A DNA stretch of 64,000 bases from contig NZ_JAUSRN010000002.1 of NCBI RefSeq assembly GCF_030811855.1, forward strand, positions 124,001 to 188,000, in the 5' to 3' direction. This DNA comes from Variovorax paradoxus (GTDB taxonomy: Bacteria; Pseudomonadota; Gammaproteobacteria; Burkholderiales; Burkholderiaceae_C). Below are positions 47,403 through 58,553 of the stretch, one piece after another. The first letter of the stretch is position 1; each line of letters starts with the position of its first letter. The translations under genes and the position numbers were made by a program. The notes under the pieces are model-generated. The model worked only from the letters and a program-made list of their open reading frames with translations, was not told where the DNA came from and searched no databases.

Positions 47403-49223
47403 TCAGGCCTTCTTTGCCGGCGGCAGATCGGTACAGGTACCGTGCGCCACCTCGGCCGCCATGCCAATGCTTTCGCCCAGCGTCGGGTGCGGATGGATGG
47501 TCTTGCCGATGTCGATCTCGTCGGCACCCATTTCGATGGCCAGCGCGATCTCGCCGATCATGTCGCCAGCATGCGTGCCGACAATGCCGCCGCCCAGGAT
47601 GCGATGTGTCTCGGCATCGAACAACAACTTGGTGAAGCCCTCGTCGCGGCCGTTGGCAATGGCGCGGCCCGAAGCGGTCCACGGGAAGTGGCCCTTCTTG
47701 ATCTTGATGCCTTCGGCCTTGGCCTGGTCTTCGGTGAGGCCCACCCACGCCACCTCGGGGTCGGTGTAGGCCACGCTCGGGATCACGCGGGCATTGAAGG
47801 CGGCGCTCGAAAGCTCCTTGTCGCCCTTCTGCTCGCCGGCGATCACCTCGGCCGCCACATGCGCCTCGTGCACCGCCTTGTGCGCCAGCATGGGCTGGCC
47901 CACGATGTCGCCGATGGCAAAGATGTGGGGCACGTTGGTGCGCATCTGGATGTCGACCGGAATGAAGCCGCGGTCGCTCACCGCCACGCCGGCCTTCTCG
48001 GCGCCGATCTTCTTGCCATTCGGGCTGCGGCCCACGGCCTGCAGCACCAGGTCGTACACCTGCGGCTCCTTCGGCGCCTGCTCGCCCTCGAAGGTGATCT
48101 TGATGCCCTCCTTCGTGGCTTCGGCACCGACCGTCTTGGTCTTGAGCATGATGTTGTCGAAGCGCGGCGTGTTCATCTTCTGCCACACCTTGACCAGGTC
48201 GCGGTCGGCGCCCTGCATCAAGCCGTCGAGCATCTCGACCACGTCCAGGCGCGCGCCGAGCGTGGAATACACCGTGCCCATTTCGAGGCCGATGATGCCG
48301 CCGCCCAGGATCAGCATGCGCTTGGGGTCGGTGCCCATTTCGAGCGCGCCCGTGGAGTCAACGATGCGCGGATCGCCCTTCGGCATGAATGGCAGGCTCA
48401 CCGACTGCGAACCGGCCGCGATGATCGCGTTGCGGAACTTGACGGTCTGCTTCTTGCCGGTCGTGTCCCAGCTGGTGCCCGAGGTTTCCTCGACTTCGAG
48501 GTGGTACGGGTCGATGAAGTTGCCGACGCCGCGCAGCACCGTCACCTTGCGCATCTTGGCCATGGCCGTGAGGCCTCCGGTGAGCTTGCCCACCACCTTG
48601 TTCTTGTGGCCGAGCAGCTTGGCGCGGTCTACCGTGGGCGCGGCAAAGCTGACGCCGAGGTCGGCGAAATGCTTCACTTCGTCCATAACCGATGCGACGT
48701 GCAGCAGCGCCTTCGAAGGAATGCAGCCGACGTTCAGGCACACGCCGCCGAGCGTGGCGTAGCGTTCGATCAACACCACCTTGAGGCCGAGGTCGGCGGC
48801 GCGGAACGCGGCCGAGTAGCCGCCGGGGCCGGCGCCGAGCACGATGACGTCGCACTCGACGTCGACCTTGCCTCCGTAGGTGGAAGCCACGGGCGCCGCG
48901 GCCGGAGCCGGGGCTGCCGCCTTCGGCGCGGGGGCCGCTGCGGCGGGCGCGGGTGCAGCCGCGGTTGGGGCGGGCGCCGCGGCGCCATCGACCTCCAGCG
49001 TCAGCACCACCGAACCCTCTTTGACCTTGTCGCCCACCTTGACCGCCAGCGACTTCACCACGCCGGCCGCCGACGACGGAATCTCCATCGAGGCCTTGTC
49101 CGATTCGACCGTGATCAGCGACTGCTCGGCCTTGACCGCGTCGCCGACCTTGACCAGCACCTCGATCACCGCGACTTCGTCGAAGTCACCGATGTCGGGC
49201 ACCTTGATTTGTTGTTCGCTCAT
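47403..49223 (-). CDS. lpdA: Pyruvate dehydrogenase complex E3, dihydrolipoyl dehydrogenase with N-terminal lipoyl domain
   Basis: A 606-residue E3 fused to a lipoyl domain (1-78, lipoyl Lys43 in SDKAS), an Ala/Pro linker (about 80-115) and the flavoprotein core: GAGPGG at 130-135, redox pair Cys162-Cys167 ([11 protein letters not shown]), and the C-terminal HPHPTLGES with the catalytic His. Lipoyl-bearing E3 is known in betaproteobacterial PDH complexes. The ATG overlaps the stop of the Ntn hydrolase gene (ATGA). It is the last gene of the aceE-aceF-Ntn-lpdA operon. Confidence 0.96.
   Translation of the reverse strand: MSEQQIKVPDIGDFDEVAVIEVLVKVGDAVKAEQSLITVESDKASMEIPSSAAGVVKSLAVKVGDKVKEGSVVLTLEVDGAAAPAPTAAAPAPAAAAPAPKAAAPAPAAAPVASTYGGKVDVECDVIVLGAGPGGYSAAFRAADLGLKVVLIERYATLGGVCLNVGCIPSKALLHVASVMDEVKHFADLGVSFAAPTVDRAKLLGHKNKVVGKLTGGLTAMAKMRKVTVLRGVGNFIDPYHLEVEETSGTSWDTTGKKQTVKFRNAIIAAGSQSVSLPFMPKGDPRIVDSTGALEMGTDPKRMLILGGGIIGLEMGTVYSTLGARLDVVEMLDGLMQGADRDLVKVWQKMNTPRFDNIMLKTKTVGAEATKEGIKITFEGEQAPKEPQVYDLVLQAVGRSPNGKKIGAEKAGVAVSDRGFIPVDIQMRTNVPHIFAIGDIVGQPMLAHKAVHEAHVAAEVIAGEQKGDKELSSAAFNARVIPSVAYTDPEVAWVGLTEDQAKAEGIKIKKGHFPWTASGRAIANGRDEGFTKLLFDAETHRILGGGIVGTHAGDMIGEIALAIEMGADEIDIGKTIHPHPTLGESIGMAAEVAHGTCTDLPPAKKA
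49072..49207 (-). repeat. Lipoyl-domain coding repeat, copy in E3
   Basis: About 136 bp, roughly 90% alike by eye to the copy at 51317-51453, covering the lipoyl-lysine region. Long identical runs could recombine. Confidence 0.7.
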
Positions 49224-49813
49224 TTGGACACTTTCATTTTGAGTGTGAGAACGTCGACCGGTGGGGCCGAATTGCGATCGAATTCGCAGGCAGCGGCGAT
49301 TCCCGCCTCCGCCACGTCGCGCGAGGTGCGCGACTTGATGTCATAGGCCGCGTGCATGGCGCCCAGCGCAAAGCTGCGTCCCGAGCCAATGGCCCAGAAC
49401 TGCTTGAACTCGAACACCTCGCGGTAGCTGTAGATGCCGTAGATGCCGCTGGCATTGGCCATCAGCATCGTGAACTGGCTCGACTCGTAGGGCTCGTGCT
49501 CGTCTTCCTTGGTCTGCATGAAGAACGAGTCTTTCAGCACCGGATGCAACAGCGTGAAGGTGCGGAAGATCTCGTGCTTGCTGCCGAACAGCAGCGCCTC
49601 GCGCGGCTGCGCGGCCAGCGCATGCTGCAGCACCAGGAAGTGCGCGGCGGCGCCGGCCACGGCAAAGAGGCTCTGCCCCGCCGCGTCCTCGACGGTGAAG
49701 ATCTTCTGGTTGGCCTCGGCGCGGTGCGAAAGCCGCGTGTCGCCGAAGGTCACCAGAGAATCGGCTGCCATCGTGACCTGACCGCCCTTGCGGACGGCCA
49801 CTACCGTGGTCAT
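49220..49813 (-). CDS. HslV/proteasome-like Ntn hydrolase (BPH-like), embedded in the PDH operon
   Basis: A 197-residue protein that reads as a T1-type peptidase subunit. It starts [19 protein letters not shown]: once Met is removed Thr becomes residue 1, Asp is at 17 and Lys at 36, matching the HslV/proteasome Thr1-Asp17-Lys33 trio with a three-residue insertion. [15 protein letters not shown] (141-155) matches the conserved GSG loop. It resembles the betaproteobacterial proteasome homologue (BPH) family more than HslV, and no hslU is adjacent. The start overlaps the aceF stop and its stop overlaps the lpd start, both ATGA. Peptidase activity is inferred from the motifs; the physiological role is unknown. 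Confidence 0.85.
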   Translation of the reverse strand: MTTVVAVRKGGQVTMAADSLVTFGDTRLSHRAEANQKIFTVEDAAGQSLFAVAGAAAHFLVLQHALAAQPREALLFGSKHEIFRTFTLLHPVLKDSFFMQTKEDEHEPYESSQFTMLMANASGIYGIYSYREVFEFKQFWAIGSGRSFALGAMHAAYDIKSRTSRDVAEAGIAAACEFDRNSAPPVDVLTLKMKVSK

Positions 49814-51468
49814 AGCAGGATTCGACGGTAATCCGCGAGCACCTGGCCCAGGTAGGCGTTGAAACGCGCAGCCAGGGCACCATCGATCACGCGGTGGTCG
49901 TAAGACAGCGACAGCGGCAGCGTCAGGCGCGGCACAAACTGCTTTCCGTCCCACACCGGCTTCATCTGGCCCTTGGAGAGGCCGAGGATGGCCACTTCGG
50001 GGGCATTGATGATGGGCGTGAAATGCGTGCCGCCAATGCCACCGAGCGAACTGATCGACATGCAGCCGCCCTGCATGTCGGCCGAGCCGAGCTTGCCGTC
50101 GCGCGCCTTCTTGGCGAGTTCACCCATTTCCTGGCTGATCTGCAGGATGCCCTTCTTGTCGGCATCCTTCAGCACCGGCACCACCAGCCCGTTGGGCGTG
50201 TCGGCCGCAAAGCCGACGTGGAAGTACTGCTTGTAGACCAGCTGGTCGCCGTCGAGGCTGGCGTTGAAGTCGGGGTACTTCTTCAGCGCCGCGACCACTG
50301 CCTTGATCACGAAGGCCAGCATCGTGACCTTGACGCCCGACTTCTCGTTCTCCTTGTTGGTGGAGACGCGGAAGGCTTCAAGCTCGGTGATGTCGGCTTC
50401 GTCGTTGTTGGTGACGTGCGGAATCATCACCCAGTTGCGGTGCAGGTTGGCGCCGCTGAGCTTCTTGATGCGCGACAGGTCCTTGCGCTCGACCGTGCCG
50501 AACTTGGTGAAGTCGACCTTGGGCCACGGAATGAGACCCAGCGCCGCGCCGTCCGCGCCGCCGCCTGCCGGCGCCTTGGCTGCCGAAGCCTTGGTGCTGG
50601 CCTGGCCGCTCATCACGGCCTTGGTGAAGCTCTGGACGTCTTCCTGCGTGATGCGGCCCTTGGGACCGGAACCCTTGACCTCTTCGAGCGGCACACCGAG
50701 TTCGCGTGCGAACTTGCGCACCGACGGGGAGGCGTGCGGAAGCTTGCCCGTGGGCGCCACAGTGGGTTCGTGCGGTGCGGCAGCGGCCGGCGCCGGCGAA
50801 GCAGTGGCCGGCGCGGGGGCGCTGGCGGTTGCAGCGGCGGGCGCGGCTGCCGCGGCCTGCGCAGGTGCAGGTGCTGCAGCCCCCGCAGTGCCTTCCAACA
50901 CGGCAATCAGGTCACCAATGTTGACCGTATCGCCCACCTTGACCTTGAGCTCCTTGAGCACGCCGGCAGCCGACGACGGAATTTCCATCGAGGCCTTGTC
51001 CGACTCCACCGTGATCAGCGACTGGTCGGCCGCGATCGTGTCGCCGGGCTTGACCAGCAACTCGATGACGGCGACGTCCTTGAAGTCGCCGATGTCGGGC
51101 ACCTTGACCTCGACCGGGCCCGAGGCGGCCGGTGCGGCAGCCGGGGCAGGCGCCGCTGCGGCTGGCGCAGGCGCAGCGGCAGCCGGGGCCGCAGCAGGCG
51201 CAGGGGCCGGTGCTGCAGCAGCACCCGCGCCTTCGGCCTCGAGCACGAGCACCACGGAGCCCTCTTTGACCTTGCCGCCGACCTCGACCTTGATTTCCTT
51301 CACCACACCGGCGCTCGACGACGGAATCTCCATCGAGGCCTTGTCCGATTCCACGGTGATGAGCGACTGCTCGGCCTTGACCGTGTCGCCCACCTTCACC
51401 AGCACCTCGATCACCGCGACTTCATCGAAATCGCCGATGTCCGGCACCTTGACTTCCACTGCTGCCAT
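49810..51468 (-). CDS. aceF: Pyruvate dehydrogenase complex E2, dihydrolipoyl acetyltransferase
   Basis: A 552-residue E2 with two lipoyl domains (about 1-78 and 117-193; lipoyl Lys43 and Lys157), Ala/Pro linkers (80-115, 195-240), a peripheral subunit-binding domain ([20 protein letters not shown], about 242-280) and a catalytic domain ending in His525-Asp529 (YDHRVIDG). It transfers acetyl groups from E1 to CoA. It lies 50 bp downstream of aceE and overlaps the Ntn hydrolase gene by 4 bp. Confidence 0.97.
   Translation of the reverse strand: MAAVEVKVPDIGDFDEVAVIEVLVKVGDTVKAEQSLITVESDKASMEIPSSSAGVVKEIKVEVGGKVKEGSVVLVLEAEGAGAAAAPAPAPAAAPAAAAPAPAAAAPAPAAAPAASGPVEVKVPDIGDFKDVAVIELLVKPGDTIAADQSLITVESDKASMEIPSSAAGVLKELKVKVGDTVNIGDLIAVLEGTAGAAAPAPAQAAAAAPAAATASAPAPATASPAPAAAAPHEPTVAPTGKLPHASPSVRKFARELGVPLEEVKGSGPKGRITQEDVQSFTKAVMSGQASTKASAAKAPAGGGADGAALGLIPWPKVDFTKFGTVERKDLSRIKKLSGANLHRNWVMIPHVTNNDEADITELEAFRVSTNKENEKSGVKVTMLAFVIKAVVAALKKYPDFNASLDGDQLVYKQYFHVGFAADTPNGLVVPVLKDADKKGILQISQEMGELAKKARDGKLGSADMQGGCMSISSLGGIGGTHFTPIINAPEVAILGLSKGQMKPVWDGKQFVPRLTLPLSLSYDHRVIDGALAARFNAYLGQVLADYRRILL
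50972..51109 (-). repeat. Lipoyl-domain coding repeat, second E2 copy
   Basis: The more diverged of three related segments (see 49072-49207 and 51317-51453); it still shares runs such as the ATTTCCATCGAGGCC stretch with one or no mismatch. Confidence 0.65.
51317..51453 (-). repeat. Lipoyl-domain coding repeat, first E2 copy
   Basis: Closest partner of the E3 copy at 49072-49207; the encoded residues 9-51 are nearly identical in the two proteins. Confidence 0.7.
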
Positions 51469-51518
51469 ATCGTTTGTCTCCCGCCGTGAGGCGCCGTTCG
51501 TTCGTTGATTGTTGATGT

Positions 51519-54233
<2,715 letters not shown>

Positions 54234-54450
54234 GCTTGTCTCTCCTTTTAGGGCTGTGGCGGTAATTTAGTGCGCTCTTCGTTCAACGCGCCGAAGTTTC
54301 TCATAGAAATACTTCAATTTCAAATAGTGCATGACGATTTCTTAATGTGATATTTTCGTTTAACCTTTTCTCCCGCCCAAACCGTGGCGGAACCAGTGTC
54401 ACTGCGGCGTCGGTGCCAACCGCGCAAGAGGCATCACCTAAACTCGCAGG
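54234..54450. other. Divergent intergenic region between aceE and the sensor kinase gene
   Basis: 217 bp with no gene. The middle (about 54300-54365) is AT-rich relative to the flanks, so promoters for both directions are expected. I find no pair of good -35 and -10 boxes at proper spacing; a weak extended -10 (TGTGATATT) at 54346-54354 points to the kinase. Confidence 0.4.
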
Positions 54451-56994
54451 ATGCCTCTTTCCTCTCCGCTGGCGGCGGCCCGCAGCGCCGTGAATGCGTC
54501 ACCTCTTTCATGGTGGCGCCGCTGGTGGCGTCGGCAAACGCCGGTGCTGCAGGACGCCGTCGCCATGTTGGCGCCCATCGCGGCGGTGCTGCTGTTTCTG
54601 GCCGCAATCGTCTCGGCGTTCTGGTATCTGCGCACCGAAGAGGTCGAGCGCGAGCAGGAATCGGTGCGGCGCGACGTCGAGTACGCGCAACAGCGCATGC
54701 GCCTTCGCCTCCTGGAACGCCAGGAACAGCTGATGCGCATCGCGCGCGACGCCTCCAACCGGGAGATCGATCCGGTCGAGTTCGCGAGCCGGGCCGAATC
54801 GCTGGTGAGCCAGTTTCCCGAGCTGCAGACCGTCACGTGGATCGACGACAGGCGCCGGTTCAAGGCCGGCTATTCCGCGCCCAGTGTCCATCCTTCGCAG
54901 CAACACCTGATCGGCGACGTGCTTCGCCCCGGCGACATCGAAAGCAACTACGCACTCGCTCGCGAGCTGCGCCAGCCGGTTTTCTCGCAGCCCATGGCTG
55001 GCGCCGACCCCACGGCCATGCTGCAGCTGCACATTCCGCTTTTCGACCAAGGCCTGTTCGCGGGCGTGGTGCTGGGCGAGTTTTCGGTCGACGGCTTGCT
55101 GCGATATGGCATGCCTTCGGAGGTACAGGCGCGCTATGCCGTTTCGCTGCTCGACGCCAAGGGCAACGTGATCGCCGGCAACACCACCGCCAGCACCCGG
55201 GAAGGCGGCACGAGGCTCTTGCCCTGGTCGGAGAGAACCAACGAATACGAAGTGCCGGTGTCGCCCGTCGGCAACGCATTGGTGCTGCGGGCACAGGCCT
55301 ACCGCACCTCGCAGGGGGTTGTCGGCAATGGCCTCTTCTGGCTGGTCTGTGCGCTCAGCGTGCTGACGAGCTGGATGCTGATTGGCACTTGGCGCCACAC
55401 CCGCCGGCGCCAGCAGGCCCAGCAGCGGCTGGTGGCCGAAACCAACTTCCGGCGCGCGATGGAAAACTCCATGCTCACCGGCATGCGGGTGCTCGACCTG
55501 CAAGGCCGCATCACCTACGTGAACGCCGCGTTCTGCGCAATGACCGGCTGGAGCGAGGCCGAACTGGTGGGCCAGTCGCCGCCCTTCCCCTACTGGCTGG
55601 AATCGGACCGCGAGGTCATGAACGAGCGGCTGGAGGAAGAACTGCACGGGCGCGCACTGCCCGGCGGCTTCCAGGTCCGCGTGAAACGCAAGAACGGCAG
55701 CGTTTTCAATGCACGGCTCTATGTGTCGCCGCTGATCGACGCGCGCGGCCACCAGACGGGCTGGATGACATCGATGACCGACATCACCGAGCCCACGCGC
55801 ATCCGCGAGCAGCTGTCGGCGTCTTACGAGCGCTTCACCACGGTGCTCGAGGCGCTCGATGCCGCGGTGTCGGTGGCGCCCATCGGCAGCGAGGAATTGC
55901 TGTTCGCCAACAAGCTGTACCGGCTGTGGTTCGGCTCCGACACCGTGGGCCACCTGGGGATGGTGGCGCAGGCCGGCGTGCCGGCCTCCAATGCGCACGA
56001 CGAAGGGCTGGACGACGTCGACCCCTACGCCGGATTGCCGATCGATACCCTGACCGCCGCCCAGACCGCCAACAACGAGATATTCGTGCCGCACCTGGGC
56101 AAGTGGCTCGAAGTGCGTTCGCGCTACCTGACGTGGGTTGACGGCCGGCTCGCCCAGCTGGTGATTGCCACCGACATCACGCCCCGGCGCGACGCCGAGG
56201 AGCAGGCCGCCGCGCAAGCCGATCGCGCCCAGGCGGCAAGCCGACTGATCACCATGGGCGAAATGGCCTCCAGCGTGGCGCACGAACTCAACCAGCCGCT
56301 GACTGCCATCACCAACTACTGCAACGGGATGATGTCGCGCATCAAAGGCCAGGCGATCGATTCCGACGCGCTGCTTGCGGCGCTGGAAAAAACATCGAAG
56401 CAGGCCCAGCGCGCGGGCCAGATCATCCAGCGCATCCGCTCGTTCGTGAAACGCAGCGAGCCCAACCGCACCGCCGCCGACGTGGCCACCATGGTGAGCG
56501 AGGCGGTCGAGCTCGCGGGCATCGAGCTGCGCCGGCGTAATGTGCGGCTCAACCACTACGTGGCGGCTCGGCTGCCGGTGGTGCAGGTGGACCCGATACT
56601 GATCGAGCAGGTAATGGTCAACCTGTTGAAGAACGCGGCCGAGGCGATCGACATTGCCGAGCGCCCGCTGGCGCGCCGGAGCGTCGAGCTGCGCGTGCTG
56701 CCCAAGGTGATCGAGGGCCACAACGCCATCGAGTTCTCGGTGCAAGACACCGGCAAGGGCCTGGCACCCGAAGTGATGGACCGGCTGTATGAAGCATTTT
56801 TCTCTACCAAGCCGGAAGGCATGGGTATCGGGTTGAACCTTTGCCGCACCATTGTCGAGTCGCACCGCGGGCGCATGCAGGCGGAGAACATCTACAATGG
56901 CCCGGATGTGATCGGATGCCGTTTTTCCTTCTGGATTCCGGTGTTGGATGCTCCCAGTTCCGTAGCAAGCGACGAGGCAAAGGTACCTGCATGA
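54451..56994 (+). CDS. PAS-domain sensor histidine kinase, FixL-like
   Basis: An 847-residue kinase. Two membrane helices (about 38-60 and 294-313) enclose a periplasmic sensor region of about 230 residues. A PAS domain (about 335-450) and a second PAS-like segment (about 460-575) follow, then the dimerisation box with His611 (SVAHELNQPLTAI) and an ATPase domain with N box NLLKNAAEAID, G1 DTGKGLA and G2 GMGIGLNLCRTI. It fits the FixL/DctB-like class. The signal is unknown. The stop overlaps the response regulator start by 4 bp, so they form a pair. It diverges from aceE. Confidence 0.92.
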   Translation: MPLSSPLAAARSAVNASPLSWWRRWWRRQTPVLQDAVAMLAPIAAVLLFLAAIVSAFWYLRTEEVEREQESVRRDVEYAQQRMRLRLLERQEQLMRIARDASNREIDPVEFASRAESLVSQFPELQTVTWIDDRRRFKAGYSAPSVHPSQQHLIGDVLRPGDIESNYALARELRQPVFSQPMAGADPTAMLQLHIPLFDQGLFAGVVLGEFSVDGLLRYGMPSEVQARYAVSLLDAKGNVIAGNTTASTREGGTRLLPWSERTNEYEVPVSPVGNALVLRAQAYRTSQGVVGNGLFWLVCALSVLTSWMLIGTWRHTRRRQQAQQRLVAETNFRRAMENSMLTGMRVLDLQGRITYVNAAFCAMTGWSEAELVGQSPPFPYWLESDREVMNERLEEELHGRALPGGFQVRVKRKNGSVFNARLYVSPLIDARGHQTGWMTSMTDITEPTRIREQLSASYERFTTVLEALDAAVSVAPIGSEELLFANKLYRLWFGSDTVGHLGMVAQAGVPASNAHDEGLDDVDPYAGLPIDTLTAAQTANNEIFVPHLGKWLEVRSRYLTWVDGRLAQLVIATDITPRRDAEEQAAAQADRAQAASRLITMGEMASSVAHELNQPLTAITNYCNGMMSRIKGQAIDSDALLAALEKTSKQAQRAGQIIQRIRSFVKRSEPNRTAADVATMVSEAVELAGIELRRRNVRLNHYVAARLPVVQVDPILIEQVMVNLLKNAAEAIDIAERPLARRSVELRVLPKVIEGHNAIEFSVQDTGKGLAPEVMDRLYEAFFSTKPEGMGIGLNLCRTIVESHRGRMQAENIYNGPDVIGCRFSFWIPVLDAPSSVASDEAKVPA

Positions 56995-57620
56995 GTTTGA
57001 TTCCGAAGAAGGGCACTGTCTATGTCGTCGACGACGACGAGGCGGTACGAGATTCGCTGCAATGGCTGCTCGAAGGCAAGGACTACAGAGTCCGCTGTTT
57101 CGATTCCGCCGAGTCCTTTCTTTCCCGATATGACCCGCGCGAAGTCGCTTGTCTGATCGTCGACATCCGCATGGCCGGCATGACGGGCCTCGAACTGCAG
57201 GACCGGCTGATCGAACGGCGCTCCCCGCTGCCCATCGTGGTGATCACCGGCCACGGCGACGTGCCGATGGCGGTCGACAGCATGAAGAAGGGCGCCATGG
57301 ATTTCATCCAGAAGCCGTTCAACGACGAAGAGCTAGTGACGCTGGTCGAGCGCATGCTCGAACATGCGCGCGGCGCCTTCACCCAGCACCAGCAGTCGGC
57401 CAGCCGCGACGCGCTGCTGTCCAAGCTCACCGGCCGCGAAGCCCAGGTGCTCGAACGCATCGTGGCCGGCCGCCTGAACAAGCAGATCGCCGACGACCTG
57501 GGCATCAGCATCAAGACGGTCGAGGCGCACCGCGCCAACATCATGGAAAAGCTCAACGCCAACACCGTGGCCGATCTGCTCAAGATCGCCCTTGGACAGG
57601 CGGCGCCCTCCAAAGCCTAG
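56991..57620 (+). CDS. LuxR-family response regulator, FixJ-like
   Basis: A 209-residue regulator with an N-terminal receiver (8-125): acidic pocket Asp14-Asp15, phosphoacceptor Asp58 (LIVDIRM) and Lys in FIQKPF. A short linker leads to a LuxR-type HTH (about 143-203; [33 protein letters not shown]). It is coupled by ATGA to the kinase and should be its cognate partner. Target genes are unknown; the divergent PDH operon is an obvious candidate. Confidence 0.94.
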   Translation: MSLIPKKGTVYVVDDDEAVRDSLQWLLEGKDYRVRCFDSAESFLSRYDPREVACLIVDIRMAGMTGLELQDRLIERRSPLPIVVITGHGDVPMAVDSMKKGAMDFIQKPFNDEELVTLVERMLEHARGAFTQHQQSASRDALLSKLTGREAQVLERIVAGRLNKQIADDLGISIKTVEAHRANIMEKLNANTVADLLKIALGQAAPSKA

Positions 57621-57653
57621 AAGCTATTGTCCCCATAGCAATACATGTCCACC

Positions 57654-57677
57654 ACGCCTGCGCAAGCGGGCGTTTTT
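57654..57677 (+). terminator. Intrinsic terminator after the FixJ-like gene
   Basis: ACGCCTGC-GCAA-GCGGGCGT (8 bp with one G-T pair, GCAA loop), followed by TTTT, 19 bp before the folD start. It makes folD a separate or read-through transcript. Confidence 0.8.
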
Positions 57678-57696
57678 ACTTGGAAAATCGAAACCG

Positions 57697-58548
57697 ATGA
57701 CCGCCCAACTGATTGACGGCAACGCCCTCGCCAAAACCATCCGCGCCGAGGTTGCCGGCCGTACCGCGGCACTGAAGGCCAGCGGCGTGAACCCGGCTCT
57801 TTCCATCATCCTCGTCGGTGACGATCCGGCCAGCCAGGTCTACACCAAGCACAAGGTCAACGACAGCACCGAAACCGGCCTCCTGGCTACGCTGGAACGC
57901 TACCCTGCTGACATGAGCGAGGCGGACCTTCTGGCCCGCATTCGTGCCCTCAACGACGACCCGCTGGTGCACGGCATCCTGGTGCAGCTGCCGCTCCCCA
58001 AGCACATGGACAGCCAGAAGGTCATCGAGACGATCTCGCCGGCCAAGGACGTGGACGGCTTTCACGTGGCCAGTGCCGGCGCGCTGATGACCGGCGCGCC
58101 CGGCTTCTGGCCCTGCACACCGTATGGCTGCATGAAGATGCTCGAATCCATTGGCTATGACCTGCGCGGCAAACATGCGGTGGTCATCGGCCGCAGCAAC
58201 ATCGTCGGCAAGCCGATGGCCATGATGCTGCTGGCCAAGAACGCCACCGTCACCATCTGCCACAGCGGCACACAAGACCTGGCCGCCATCACCCGGCAGG
58301 CCGATGTGGTCGTTGCCGCTGTCGGCAAGCGCAACATTCTCACGGCCGACATGGTGAAGCCCGGCGCCGTCGTGATCGACGTGGGCATGAACCGCAAGGA
58401 AGACGGCAAGCTCGCGGGCGACGTCGACTTCGACGGCGTCAAGGAAGTCGCCAGCTGGATCACCCCCGTGCCCGGCGGCGTCGGTCCCATGACTCGCGCC
58501 ATGCTGCTCGCCAACACCCTTGAAGCTGCGGAACGCGCCGCAAAGTGA
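57697..58548 (+). CDS. folD: Bifunctional methylene-tetrahydrofolate dehydrogenase/cyclohydrolase
   Basis: A 283-residue enzyme of one-carbon metabolism, interconverting methylene-, methenyl- and 10-formyl-THF with NADP. Signatures: [14 protein letters not shown] (catalytic Lys in the YTKHK stretch), LPLPKHMD, the NADP-binding [15 protein letters not shown], and [11 protein letters not shown]. It lies 76 bp after the response regulator with a terminator between. Length is standard. Confidence 0.97.
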   Translation: MTAQLIDGNALAKTIRAEVAGRTAALKASGVNPALSIILVGDDPASQVYTKHKVNDSTETGLLATLERYPADMSEADLLARIRALNDDPLVHGILVQLPLPKHMDSQKVIETISPAKDVDGFHVASAGALMTGAPGFWPCTPYGCMKMLESIGYDLRGKHAVVIGRSNIVGKPMAMMLLAKNATVTICHSGTQDLAAITRQADVVVAAVGKRNILTADMVKPGAVVIDVGMNRKEDGKLAGDVDFDGVKEVASWITPVPGGVGPMTRAMLLANTLEAAERAAK

Positions 58549-58553
58549 TTTCC

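Noticed and set aside
54508..56865. A 785-codon minus-strand frame opposite the sensor kinase
   Set aside because: The kinase has all H, N and G boxes; the antisense product has no domain.
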